In this document: in pieces, positions 1 through 7,680 of the stretch
Position numbering within the stretch: position 1 is the stretch's first letter
Layout: each line of letters starts with the position of its first letter
Assembly (NCBI GenBank): GCA_041753075.1
Contig: JBGSVE010000044.1
Span: forward strand, 5,134-69,133
Direction of reading: 5' to 3'
Length of the DNA: 64,000 nucleotides
Source of the DNA: UBA6163 sp041753075
GTDB lineage: Bacteria > Planctomycetota > Planctomycetia > Pirellulales > Pirellulaceae
Translations under genes and position numbers: made by a program
Notes under the pieces: generated by a model
What the model saw: only the letters and a program-made list of their open reading frames with translations
What the model was told of the DNA's origin: nothing
Database searches by the model: none

Positions 1-681
1 CAATCTCGCCACACCAACGGCATGATCTTCACCGCGGCGGGAAAGTTGCTTGGTTGCCAAATGGATGGAACCGTTGTGCAGTACGATCTCGAGTCGGGCA
101 GGCCCAGTCAAGTGCTGGCCGACTCGTTTGAAGGAATACGATTCAACGCTCCGAACGATCTTATCGCCGACAAGTTTGGTGGCGTTTACTTTACTGATCC
201 GTTGTACCGCGCCCCCGAACCATTGCCGCAATCGGTCCAGACCGTTTACTACATTGCCGCCGACGCCAGCGTGACGCGTGTTACCGAGCCGATATCCGCG
301 CCCAACGGGATTGGTTTGTCACCGGACGGCAAGACGCTGTATGTGGTCCCCAGCACACAACCACAAATGCTGGCTTACGACGTGTTGCAAGCGGGCAAGC
401 TTGGGCCGCAGCGTGTCCACTGCGTCGTTCGCCAACCGGCCGACCAAACTTCGACCGGCGGCGATGGAATGGTCGTCGATGTCGAGGGAAATCTTTACAT
501 CACGACGCACATCGGCGTGCAAATTTTCTCGCCCGCCGGGGCCGCGGTCGGATTGGTCGAATTAGCCGAACAACCCGCCAACGTCACCTTTGGTGGCTCC
601 GATCGCAAGACGATTTACATGACCGCGCGAACGGGCCTTTACAAAGCACCAATGCCCATCGCCGGATTGGCACCGAATTAA
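1..681 (+). CDS. SMP-30/gluconolactonase-like beta-propeller, 5' end cut by the window
   Basis: The reading frame is open from base 1, so the gene starts outside the window; 226 residues remain. The protein matches the SMP-30/gluconolactonase/LRE family, six-bladed beta-propellers that bind a divalent metal and hydrolyse sugar lactones or related esters. Visible family features are the PNDL segment followed by GGVYFTDP, the SAPNGIGLSPDGKTLYV blade, and GDGMVVDVEGNLY; the two Asn and the Asp of GDGM sit where the metal ligands are in this family. The chain ends normally with a TAA. The substrate cannot be told. The missing N-terminus prevents saying whether it is secreted. The nearest neighbour downstream is a lipoprotein with a 243-bp gap, so no operon link is seen. 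Confidence 0.8.
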   Translation, partial: QSRHTNGMIFTAAGKLLGCQMDGTVVQYDLESGRPSQVLADSFEGIRFNAPNDLIADKFGGVYFTDPLYRAPEPLPQSVQTVYYIAADASVTRVTEPISAPNGIGLSPDGKTLYVVPSTQPQMLAYDVLQAGKLGPQRVHCVVRQPADQTSTGGDGMVVDVEGNLYITTHIGVQIFSPAGAAVGLVELAEQPANVTFGGSDRKTIYMTARTGLYKAPMPIAGLAPN

Positions 682-695
682 GTGCGGCGACAAAA

Positions 696-760
696 ATTGT
701 AGAACGGTTGTCCCCACCGTTTGCGCGTTCCCAAACGGTTGGGGACAACCATTCTACAAT
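696..760. repeat. Long imperfect palindrome, ATTGTAGAACGGTTG family
   Basis: Bases 696-715 pair with 741-760 in 19 of 20 positions; inside, 716-722 (ACCGTTT) pairs with 733-739 (AAACGGT), with one unpaired T. The result is a hairpin of about 27 bp with a GC-rich loop. It lies 15 bp after the stop of the SMP-30-like gene, so it could end that transcript. The same outer sequence recurs at 33880-33917, so this is a dispersed repeat family rather than a single terminator. Confidence 0.8.
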
Positions 761-924
761 CGCCACATTCGTTGATAGCAATCGTTATCACTTGACCTCG
801 TCGCTGCTGGATTGCTATGGCATGGACCGGAGTCCGCGTTTTTTAAACTCTGTCCATTGAGCAGTTCGCCTTGGTCGTTTTCCGCCCAAGCTTAATCAAC
901 GATCGACACGCCGTTGGCATTTTG

Positions 925-1941
925 ATGTCAATCGTGGTGGCGGTCGCGCTATCGGCAATGGGCGGTTGCCAAGGAGCGGCTTACCGAGACGTGTATCACC
1001 AGAAAATGGCGGGCGAGATTCGCGTCCTCGAAGATCAACTGTACGACGCGGACTATCAAAACCAGGTTTTGCGAGACGAATTGATGCGAGCGGAAGTTAA
1101 GTCTTCGCAGATTCAGGTACCCGCAGCACCGCCGCGACGGACAATCTTTGGCAAGACATTGAACTCGTCAGGCGAGGTTGTCGAGATCACGCAGCCTCGA
1201 TCCAGCTCAACCCCAGCGGCACCTAAGTCCACCTCGCCAAAATTGCCCGCCCGACCCACTGATGATTTGCCGCCGCCAGCCGGCAGCCAAGCGAAGAAGC
1301 CGCTGAGCGACCCTGAGCCAACACCGCCGCGACCGAAATCGTCGCCGATTCCGCCGTCCGAGCCGGTGCCACCGGGGGCCAGCGATTTGCTATTGCCCGA
1401 TGTCGAGCTGGGTGATCCGGTTCCACCGCCGCCCGATTCAATGCCCGACATACTGCCAGGACAAATCGAATTGCCGGATACGGCACGTCGGCTCCAGTCG
1501 AGCCCGCCGGCAACACCCGTATCGATTCGAATTCACAAGGGGTTTTCGGGCGGCCATAAGTCCGATGACCAGCCACCGATCGAAGGCATCGAATTGCTCG
1601 TCGAGGCAATTGATGAGGCCGGCAAACCGGTGGCGCTGGAGACGTTCGATATTGATGGCGTGATGAGCGTTGTGCTTTTGGACCCAGCCCGCAGCGCGGC
1701 GACGGCGCGAATCGGTAAATGGGAGTTTGGCCCGGATGAGATTCGCGAGATGGTACATGCAGGCCCGGCTAGCGGTTTGCGAGTCATTATCCCCTGGGGC
1801 GAAGAACGGCCGATCGGCGATAAAGTTTTGGCGCACGTGAAGTTGTCAGCCGTCGATGTGGCGATGCAAGCTCAGGCCGAATTGCCGATCGCCCAACCGA
1901 ACGTCGCGCAGTGGACACCGCGCGGCCCGATGCGCAAGTGA
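925..1941 (+). CDS. Predicted lipoprotein with coiled coil and proline-rich linker, unknown function
   Basis: Function not recognised. I choose the ATG at 925 (338 aa) because it is followed directly by a lipoprotein signal peptide ending in the lipobox AMGGC at residues 12-16; a TTG at 871 would put 18 polar residues in front of it. After the acylated Cys comes a charged helical stretch with coiled-coil character (about residues 25-60), then a long Pro/Ser-rich linker (about 70-190), then a C-terminal domain of about 140 residues with beta-strand-like pattern (IRIHKGFSGG, GIELLVEAIDEAG). The protein is therefore probably anchored in a membrane, with a globular domain on a flexible spacer. 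It stands alone between two repeat elements. Confidence 0.7.
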   Translation: MSIVVAVALSAMGGCQGAAYRDVYHQKMAGEIRVLEDQLYDADYQNQVLRDELMRAEVKSSQIQVPAAPPRRTIFGKTLNSSGEVVEITQPRSSSTPAAPKSTSPKLPARPTDDLPPPAGSQAKKPLSDPEPTPPRPKSSPIPPSEPVPPGASDLLLPDVELGDPVPPPPDSMPDILPGQIELPDTARRLQSSPPATPVSIRIHKGFSGGHKSDDQPPIEGIELLVEAIDEAGKPVALETFDIDGVMSVVLLDPARSAATARIGKWEFGPDEIREMVHAGPASGLRVIIPWGEERPIGDKVLAHVKLSAVDVAMQAQAELPIAQPNVAQWTPRGPMRK

Positions 1942-1966
1942 TCGGTTGTCGAACTATTTTTGTTCT

Positions 1967-2019
1967 GTGAGCGGTTTGGCGCTAGCCACCGGCCTCGTCA
2001 ATCACCGGCGACTAATGCT
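1967..2019. repeat. Dispersed palindromic repeat (GGCGCTAGCCACCGG family), degenerate copy
   Basis: The sequence begins GTGAGCGGTTTGGCGCTAGC and is followed by ACCGG and then a weak inverted arm, CCGGCGACTAATGC. The first arm matches the copies at 6221 and 38417; the second arm has decayed. It sits between the convergent ends of the lipoprotein gene and fmt. Confidence 0.65.
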
Positions 2020-2051
2020 TTGTCTCAGCTTCGATTTCGGGTTACAAAGCA

Positions 2052-3119
2052 CTACGTCAATTCATTGCCGCGACCGAACTGCGTACCGATTGCCAACCGA
2101 TAGCCGCGCATGAACTCCGCGCCGCTGACTTCATTGCGGCCTGCGGGTTGCAAACGTTCGACTTGGACGATCCCCGGTTGCTCGATCGGTCCGGTGGCGA
2201 TTCGTAAATGCTTGTCGTCGATGAGTTCGCCCGGTGACACACCGGCGGGAGCTTCGTTATTGATAATTGTCGCGGCTCGAATGCCGATGCGCTGTGCCGA
2301 TCGCCCGTCGCCAAGCAGGATATCGGTTGCTGCTCCGGGCCAAGGCTGCATGCCGCGGACATGACAATCAATCTGCTTGGCCGTCTGAGTCCAATCGATC
2401 ATTCCCATTGTCTTGGATAATCGCGGTGCGCGGCTGACGCGACTTGCGTCTTGCGGCGTACCGATGCTCGATACGCCGTCCCACGACGCGAGCATCTCGA
2501 CGCTGCGCAACGTTGGCTCGACACCGAGCGAGGAAAGTTTTGCCTCGAGCGTTCCAGCGGTATCGGCGGGGTCGATTGGAATCGTGACGGTCGCCAAGAT
2601 CGGACCGCCATCGAGTCGCGGTGTCATGTGGATAACCGACACACCGGCAACCTCATCACCGCTGAGCACCGCCCACTGAACCGGCGCGGCACCGCGATAT
2701 GCCGGCAACAATGAGCCATGCAAGTTGATACCTCCCAGCGGTGCGGTTGCCAGCGCCGCAGACGACAAGATTTGGCCATAGTCGCAAACGACAAGCAGCG
2801 TTGGACTGTGCTTGACAAGCTCCGCGATTGACTCGGTGTCATTGATACTGGCGGGATCAAACACGGCGAGCCCACGGTGCTGCGCAAACTCACGCACCGG
2901 AGATGGCGGTGGACCTCTGCGGCTTTTTACCGGCGGTGCGGGACGGGTCACCACGAGTGCGACTTCGTGGCCCGCGTCGCACAGTGCTACAAAGCTCGGC
3001 ACCGCAAACGGACCGGTGCCCAACAGGATCAATCGCTGGCGGTGATTTGTCCGACCGCGACGGATCGGCCCTGGGGATGGCGTCTCAAGGTACGGCGGTG
3101 CATCGGTTTGATTTGACAT
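2052..3119 (-). CDS. fmt: Methionyl-tRNA formyltransferase
   Basis: Transfers a formyl group from 10-formyltetrahydrofolate to the amino group of methionyl-tRNA(fMet), making the initiator tRNA for translation. The N-terminal domain has the LILLGTGPFAVPSF start of the formyltransferase fold, a VVCDYGQIL strand, and the signature NLHGSLLPAYRGAAPVQWA around residues 125-145, with the catalytic Asn-His pair. The C-terminal OB-like domain follows. I choose the ATG at 3119 (355 aa) because a GGGAGG ribosome binding site lies just upstream; a TTG at 3134 touches the def stop directly. The gene lies 15 bp after def, the usual partner that removes the formyl group again, so the two are surely cotranscribed. 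Confidence 0.93.
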   Translation of the reverse strand: MSNQTDAPPYLETPSPGPIRRGRTNHRQRLILLGTGPFAVPSFVALCDAGHEVALVVTRPAPPVKSRRGPPPSPVREFAQHRGLAVFDPASINDTESIAELVKHSPTLLVVCDYGQILSSAALATAPLGGINLHGSLLPAYRGAAPVQWAVLSGDEVAGVSVIHMTPRLDGGPILATVTIPIDPADTAGTLEAKLSSLGVEPTLRSVEMLASWDGVSSIGTPQDASRVSRAPRLSKTMGMIDWTQTAKQIDCHVRGMQPWPGAATDILLGDGRSAQRIGIRAATIINNEAPAGVSPGELIDDKHLRIATGPIEQPGIVQVERLQPAGRNEVSGAEFMRGYRLAIGTQFGRGNELT

Positions 3120-3134
3120 CGGCTGGCCTCCCAA

Positions 3135-3755
3135 TCACGCGTAGAGTGCTTCCCAAGCGGACAGTTCCCGCACCAATTGTTCATCCGCCGCGATGGCACC
3201 GGATGATTGTCGGCTGCGAAAATCGATTTCCAACTCGTCCAAGCCAAAGTCCAATTCACGTCGCTGTTCCTCGGTCATGCGGTCGAAGAAAAACTTACCC
3301 AGCAAATGATCATACTCGTGTTGGACGACGCGAGCGAGAAAACCATCGAGTTGGCGTTCGACGGGGTTGCCTTGCAGATCGTAGGCGCTGACGAAAATCT
3401 GTTTAGCACGGCGAACTTCGCCAAACAATCCGGGCAGACTCAAGCAACCTTCGCGATCGGAATCGCTACCCTTGGGACGATGCAATTCGGGGTTGATAAG
3501 GACCAATTCTTCGCCTTCGCCGCGCTTACCAGCAGGATTGGCGACAAAAATCTTCAGCGGCAAATCGACTTGGTTGGCGGCCAATCCTACGCCTTCTTGC
3601 TCGTACATCAAATCCAACATCTCCGCAGCGATTCCGCGCAAGTCGTTGTTAACGCGGCGGATCGGTTTGCTTACATAGCGAAGCGTGGGATGAGGATAGT
3701 GAACGATGCGAAGCGTCATGGCTGCCGATTTCAGGAGATTGAAGGACCGCATCAT
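3135..3755 (-). CDS. def: Peptide deformylase
   Basis: Removes the N-terminal formyl group from nascent proteins. All three metalloenzyme motifs are present: GVGLAANQV (motif 1), EGCLSLPG (motif 2, metal-binding Cys) and QHEYDHLLGK (motif 3, HEXXH-type with two metal His and the catalytic Glu). The 206-residue length includes a C-terminal tail of about 35 residues beyond the catalytic core. The double ATG at 3755/3752 has a GGAG about 14 bases upstream; an alternative ATG at 3719 starts MTLRIVHYPHP, which is where most deformylases begin, so the first 12 residues may not be translated. It is followed directly by fmt. Confidence 0.93.
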   Translation of the reverse strand: MMRSFNLLKSAAMTLRIVHYPHPTLRYVSKPIRRVNNDLRGIAAEMLDLMYEQEGVGLAANQVDLPLKIFVANPAGKRGEGEELVLINPELHRPKGSDSDREGCLSLPGLFGEVRRAKQIFVSAYDLQGNPVERQLDGFLARVVQHEYDHLLGKFFFDRMTEEQRRELDFGLDELEIDFRSRQSSGAIAADEQLVRELSAWEALYA

Positions 3756-3811
3756 AATGATCGATCGATCTCCATCGGTGCAGGGGCCACCGCTGGGCCC
3801 CGCACATCACT

Positions 3812-4228
3812 TTAAACCGCCGTGAGGTTGGACTCCTGGCGAAGCAAATGTCGTAGCGGAGCAATCCGGGTCGTCTTCGGGTCCGTGGGACTTGACGGTT
3901 TGGCTGGCGAAGCATCGCCATCAATCGCCTCGGGGACGACGCAGATGCCGCCATCGCTGGCAATCCTGCCGACATACAATCTTGGACCAGCAATCGTTGG
4001 CGAATCAACGATCGCGGTCACGGTCGATGCGGACGATACGCCGTTGCGATCGCTGTCTGCACCGGGATGGTTATTGCCAAGCGGTGTCAATTCGCTGCGG
4101 ACGACGCGAACGTCGCGTGGGGCTTCGATGCCGAGTCGAATCGTGTTTCCTTTGATTCGCAGCACCGTGATTTTGATGTCGTCGCCGATTTGGATCGATT
4201 CATCAAGTTTGCGAGTGAGGACGAGCAT
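3812..4228 (-). CDS. csrA: CsrA-type RNA-binding regulator with long C-terminal extension
   Basis: CsrA dimers bind GGA motifs in mRNA leaders and change translation or stability. Residues 1-50 are a standard CsrA core: MLVLTRKLDESIQIGD, IKITVLRIKGNTIRLGIEAP, and RDVRVVRSEL, including the conserved Leu4 and Arg44-type residues. CsrA normally ends at 60-75 residues; this one runs to 138. The extra 85 residues are Ser/Pro/Asp-rich with a short hydrophobic patch (GPRLYVGRIASDGGICVVPEA) and match nothing I know. The start is firm: AAGGAG lies 8 bases before the ATG. The gene is 56 bp upstream of def on the same strand and is transcribed away from the deacetylase gene. Confidence 0.88.
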   Translation of the reverse strand: MLVLTRKLDESIQIGDDIKITVLRIKGNTIRLGIEAPRDVRVVRSELTPLGNNHPGADSDRNGVSSASTVTAIVDSPTIAGPRLYVGRIASDGGICVVPEAIDGDASPAKPSSPTDPKTTRIAPLRHLLRQESNLTAV

Positions 4229-4430
4229 GGCAATCTCCTTCTGCCCAGGGGCACTGTTGAGTTAAAAACTTTCCGTGTCAGAACGAAGTGACTGTATTGC
4301 AGCAATCGTACCAATCGATTCCAAAATCTGTATTTGCCGTCGGTTTATTTCCGCTTTGCGCTGGGGGCGGGAATTTTGTCGAATTACCATGAGCACCGCG
4401 CGGCCCGCCTGGTTCACGCTGGTCCCCGTT

Positions 4431-4448
4431 TTTACAAACCCTTGTAAA
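4431..4448. promoter_or_regulatory. Inverted repeat just upstream of the deacetylase start
   Basis: TTTACAA (4431-4437) and TTGTAAA (4442-4448) form a perfect 7-bp inverted repeat with a 4-base spacer, ending 16 bases before the ATG at 4465. It could be an operator or a weak hairpin covering the ribosome binding region; no clear Shine-Dalgarno sequence is visible there. The role is inferred from position only. Confidence 0.35.
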
Positions 4449-4464
4449 GTTAAACAAAACGTTC

Positions 4465-5400
4465 ATGAAGCCGTCGGCGAATCTTTCTTTGGACTTGGAT
4501 AATAAGTGGGCATACCTGCGCGCCGCCGGACGCAGTGATTGGGAAAGTTGCGGCAGCTACTTCGACGCCGTGATTCCGCGGATTGTCGAAACCCTCGGCG
4601 AACTTGGTTTGCCGTTAACCATTTTCGTCGTCGGTCGTGACTTGGAATCGGCGAACGACGTCACCGCAATCGGCCAGTTCAAGTCAATGCCTCGGTTCGA
4701 GTTCGCGAATCATTCGTACAATCATTTGCCTTGGTTGCACACGATGGACGCCGCCGAGATCGAACAAGAAATCAATGCGACGAGCGCCGCGATCAAGGCC
4801 AAGCTTGGCATGGTTCCGGTTGGTTTTCGCGGTCCCGGTTTTTCCTGCCCACCGGAAGTACTGCGCGTTCTGGTGAATCAGCGGTTTGTCTATGACGCAT
4901 CATTGTTTCCGACTTCGATTGCACCGATCGCGCGAACCGTGTTTCTGATGCGCAGCGATTTACGCGGCGAGCAACGTGAAAAGGCGGCTAAGTTGTACGG
5001 CGGCTGGAAGTCGGTTTTGCAACCCAATCGTCCGTATCGCCGCGAGGTTGATGATTGTCAGCTCTGGGAGCTGCCGGTAACCGTTATGCCGGGTACGCGG
5101 ACGCCGATACACTTCAGCTACTTCACGTTCTTGGCCGGCTTTTCGACGTTGGCCGCGAAGGCGTATTTCCGTAATGCGATCATGCTTTGCCGATTGACCC
5201 GAACGCCACCGTCGATTTTGCTTCATCCGCCGGACTTTATGGGACGCGAGGATGACGCGGACATGGCGTACTTTCCCGCGATGAAGATCAGCCGTGGGGC
5301 CAAAATGGACATTGTTACCTGGGCACTAAAGCGATTGGCCGAGTCATTTGACGTGAAGTGTATGATTGAACACGTTCATGAACTTGATCAAGGCGAATAG
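4465..5400 (+). CDS. Polysaccharide deacetylase (NodB-like, CE4)
   Basis: Metal-dependent removal of N- or O-acetyl groups from a polysaccharide. The NodB-homology fold is recognisable: the metal/catalytic Asp pair in SLDLDNKW (about residue 9), the His pair in FANHSYNHLPW (about 85), and the GFRGPGFSCP motif (about 120) that carries the substrate-binding Arg. There is no signal peptide, so the enzyme may act in the cytoplasm on lipid-linked or nucleotide-linked intermediates. The next gene, only 9 bp downstream, is a WecG/TagA-type glycosyltransferase, which supports a role in making a surface polysaccharide. The length (311 aa) is normal for this subgroup, which resembles deacetylases of exopolysaccharide clusters. 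Confidence 0.85.
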   Translation: MKPSANLSLDLDNKWAYLRAAGRSDWESCGSYFDAVIPRIVETLGELGLPLTIFVVGRDLESANDVTAIGQFKSMPRFEFANHSYNHLPWLHTMDAAEIEQEINATSAAIKAKLGMVPVGFRGPGFSCPPEVLRVLVNQRFVYDASLFPTSIAPIARTVFLMRSDLRGEQREKAAKLYGGWKSVLQPNRPYRREVDDCQLWELPVTVMPGTRTPIHFSYFTFLAGFSTLAAKAYFRNAIMLCRLTRTPPSILLHPPDFMGREDDADMAYFPAMKISRGAKMDIVTWALKRLAESFDVKCMIEHVHELDQGE

Positions 5401-5409
5401 GCGGTAGCG

Positions 5410-6216
5410 ATGGTGGATTTGGGTCAACACAGCGTGCTCGGAATTGATGTCAACGCAATCGATTATGAAGCAGCAGTCGAAAAGATACTGTGCGCCGGTC
5501 GCGAGCATCGGGCGATGACGGTAACGGCATTGGCGGTACATGGCGTGATGACCGGCGTGATGGATGGCGAACATAATTATCGGCTGAACCAGTTTGATTT
5601 GGTTTGTCCCGATGGCCAACCGGTTCGCTGGGCGCTGCGGTTTTTGCACGGGTGTAAGTTAAAGGACCGCGTTTATGGTCCCGAGTTGACGTTGCGGTTA
5701 TGCCAGGCGGCGGCTCAGCAGGGAGTCGGCGTGTTCTTGTTCGGCGCGACCGAGGAAATGCTGACGCAGTTTTCCGACAAACTGACCGCGCGATTCGAGG
5801 GCCTGAAAATTGTCGGCCAGCGAGCGTCGAAATTTCGCCAATTAACGACATCGGAGTGTGACGAATTGGCCGCTGAAATCAACGCCAGCGGCGCTGGTAT
5901 GTGTTTCGTTGGACTGGGTTGTCCGCGGCAGGAGGTGTTCGCGTTCGAGATGCGTGATCGGGTTGATATGCCATTGATCGCTGTCGGCGCGGCCTTTGCC
6001 TTTCACGCCGGATTGCTCGAACAAGCTCCACCGTGGATGCAGCGAAATGGCCTGGAGTGGCTGTTTCGTTTGACCCGCGAGCCTAAACGGTTGTGGCGTC
6101 GTTATTTGTACACGAATCCCTCGTTCGTGACGCTGTTCGCGCTGCAGTGGTTGGGGCTATATCGCGGCCACACCAATCGCGGCACCAAGCCGAGCGAAGA
6201 GATTCTGTTCGGTTGA
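5410..6216 (+). CDS. WecG/TagA/CpsF family glycosyltransferase
   Basis: Family members (GT26) add a ManNAc-type or glucosyl residue to an undecaprenyl-linked sugar. The family core is clear: GIDVNAIDYEAAVEKI, the VCPDGQPVRWALR segment with its catalytic-region Asp, VYGPELTLRLC, FLFGATEEM, and the C-terminal FVGLGCPRQEVFAFE...AVGAAFAFHAG block, followed by APPWMQRNGLEWLFRLTREPKRLWRRY. The length of 268 aa is typical. The start ATG is 9 bp after the deacetylase stop, so the two genes form a transcription unit for surface polysaccharide synthesis. After the stop come a palindromic repeat and then an IS element. Confidence 0.9.
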   Translation: MVDLGQHSVLGIDVNAIDYEAAVEKILCAGREHRAMTVTALAVHGVMTGVMDGEHNYRLNQFDLVCPDGQPVRWALRFLHGCKLKDRVYGPELTLRLCQAAAQQGVGVFLFGATEEMLTQFSDKLTARFEGLKIVGQRASKFRQLTTSECDELAAEINASGAGMCFVGLGCPRQEVFAFEMRDRVDMPLIAVGAAFAFHAGLLEQAPPWMQRNGLEWLFRLTREPKRLWRRYLYTNPSFVTLFALQWLGLYRGHTNRGTKPSEEILFG

Positions 6217-6220
6217 TTCA

Positions 6221-6275
6221 GTGAGCGGAATGGCGCTAGCCACCGGTATTTGCCGATCGGAACCGGGGGCTAGCA
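6221..6275. repeat. Dispersed palindromic repeat (GGCGCTAGCCACCGG family), interrupted by an IS
   Basis: GTGAGCGGAATGGCGCTAGC starts the repeat; the arm GCTAGCCACCGGT pairs with AACCGGGGGCTAGC at 6261-6274, one mismatch within 13 bp. The IS element inserted exactly at the outer edge of the second arm, and the last eight bases (GGCTAGCA, 6268-6275) are duplicated on its other side at 7665-7672. Confidence 0.75.
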
Positions 6276-6459
6276 GGCTGCTGAAAAAGTGATGCGTTGC
6301 ATCGTTTCTTTTGTCGGCAGGTCGATTTCTTGAAAATTGACTCTGTCGATTCGTTCGTTACGCTCTGGATGGTCTCCCGAGCTTCATTCAATCGCCGATT
6401 TCCGCTCGCAGGAGCGTTTGTTCTCAGCCCTGCGACGCTACTTTACTCGCTCCGGTCAA

Positions 6460-7062
6460 TCATGCCCCACTGAGTTTAGTGATTCTTAGCAGGTTGTATG
6501 CCGACGCACTGATGTCGAAGTATTGCTGAAGCTTCCAACGTCCCACCCAGCGACTCCGGTGCAGACCCGCAATCGTCTTCGCCCAGCCGAAACACTCTTC
6601 GACACGCTTGCGAACTCGTTGGCTCACCGCGTACTGGACCGTCGCTTGTCGTGCCTGCATACGAATCCTGGCCTCAATCAGTGCCTTGCGATCAGCTCGT
6701 GCTGCCAACGGATCAGCCGGTTCATTGGACGTCATCGCTACATGAGGCGTCACATTTTCTTGCTCCAGTCGAATCAAAAACTCCCCGGCGTCGTAACCTG
6801 CATCAGCACCAATCGTCTTGGGGCTGCGGCCATGCTTCTTCTTATACTCTCGAAGCATCTCAATCGCCGCATCGCGCTCGGCGGTCCCATTGGCTTCGCT
6901 CACGCAAGTCTCGACGATCAATCCGTTGCGGTTCTCGCTCAAGACATGCCCTAAGTGAGCAAGCTGCGAAGGCTTGCCGGGACCCTTGCGATAAAGTTTT
7001 GCTTCGGGGTCAGTGCGTGAAGCATGGGTGTCGTTACTGCGTTTCTCACCGTGAAAGTTCAC
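6460..7062 (-). pseudogene. Transposase, C-terminal part (frameshifted)
   Basis: This frame carries the second half of the DDE transposase: GEKRSNDTHASRTDPEA, the LYRKGKG-like segment, the second catalytic Asp in TIGADAGYD, and the catalytic Glu region KRVEECFGWAKT near the end. It could start at a GTG (7062) that overlaps the TGA of the upstream part by 4 bases, giving 200 aa. Compared with unbroken relatives the two parts should be one protein; reading AAGCCC and then slipping back one base continues directly into this frame (RNPDVNFHG). Either a single-base deletion broke the gene, or the element uses a minus-one frameshift. Confidence 0.8.
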
Positions 7063-7646
7063 GTCCGGATTGCGGGCTTGAACGAATTGGCGTCACCTGA
7101 GTCATCGTTCTGTTCGTCTTTGGGACGAAAGCTTTTCATCGACGCGTAGCTTTCAATGATGGTTCCATCGACGCTGAAATGATCATCGCTGCATAATCCA
7201 GCATGGATCGCCTGAGCCAGCACGGCATCGAAAAATGCAGCGGTGATCCCGTGTTCATCCATGAGGGGGCGGTTGTGAGTGAAGACGGTTGGATCAAAGG
7301 ATGGTTCTTCGGGCGACATATTCAGGAACCAACGAAACAGCAGGTCGGTGTCGATCCGTTCGCAGAGTTGTCTTTCACTGCGAACGGAATACAGCGTCAT
7401 TAACAACATGGCTTTGAGCAAGCGTTCTGGCGGGATGCCTGGCCGGCCATCACGGTGATAGGCGATTGAAAAAAGTCCGTCCATTGATTGCAGGATCGCG
7501 TCCACTCGCTTCTTCACTGGCCGCATCGGATGGTTTTTGCGAATCCTCGACTCAATGTCGATCGTGTAGAAAAACTGGGTCTGAGGGTCAGGTCGTCCGC
7601 GCATCACTATCTCCTTGCTGGTGAGCACAGTAGCATAACAATCCAC
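7059..7646 (-). pseudogene. Transposase, N-terminal part (frameshifted)
   Basis: 195 residues with the DUF772-type N-terminal domain of IS5/IS1182-like transposases: RIRKNHPMRPVKKRVD, GRPGIPPERLLKAMLL, SVRSERQLCERIDTDLLFRWF, and the first catalytic Asp in HFSVDGTIIESYAS. It ends SFKPAIRT at a TGA, where relatives continue into the second half. An ATG at 7604 (MRGRPDPQ) is the start seen in relatives, so the first 14 residues are probably not translated. Without frameshifting this product lacks two of the three catalytic acidic residues and would be inactive. Confidence 0.8.
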
Positions 7647-7680
7647 CCGACTTTTTCAGCAGCCGGCTAGCATCGTCACG

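Larger units (their letters stand above)
6276..7664 (-). mobile_element. Complete IS element, IS5/IS1182-type
   Basis: 1389 bp bounded by perfect 15-bp terminal inverted repeats: GGCTGCTGAAAAAGT at 6276-6290 and its complement at 7650-7664. The flanks carry an 8-bp direct repeat, GGCTAGCA (6268-6275 and 7665-7672), the expected target duplication. It contains one transposase split into two frames (7059-7646 and 6460-7062). Clean ends and duplication suggest a fairly recent insertion between the convergent glycosyltransferase and DUF1559 genes. The family name rests on the protein sequence; I could not compare it with ISfinder. Confidence 0.88.

Noticed and set aside
3207..3815. Plus-strand open frame opposite def
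   Set aside because: def has all three catalytic motifs; the plus-strand frame is its shadow.
6523..6954. Plus-strand open frame inside the IS
   Set aside because: Antisense to the transposase catalytic part; no family match.
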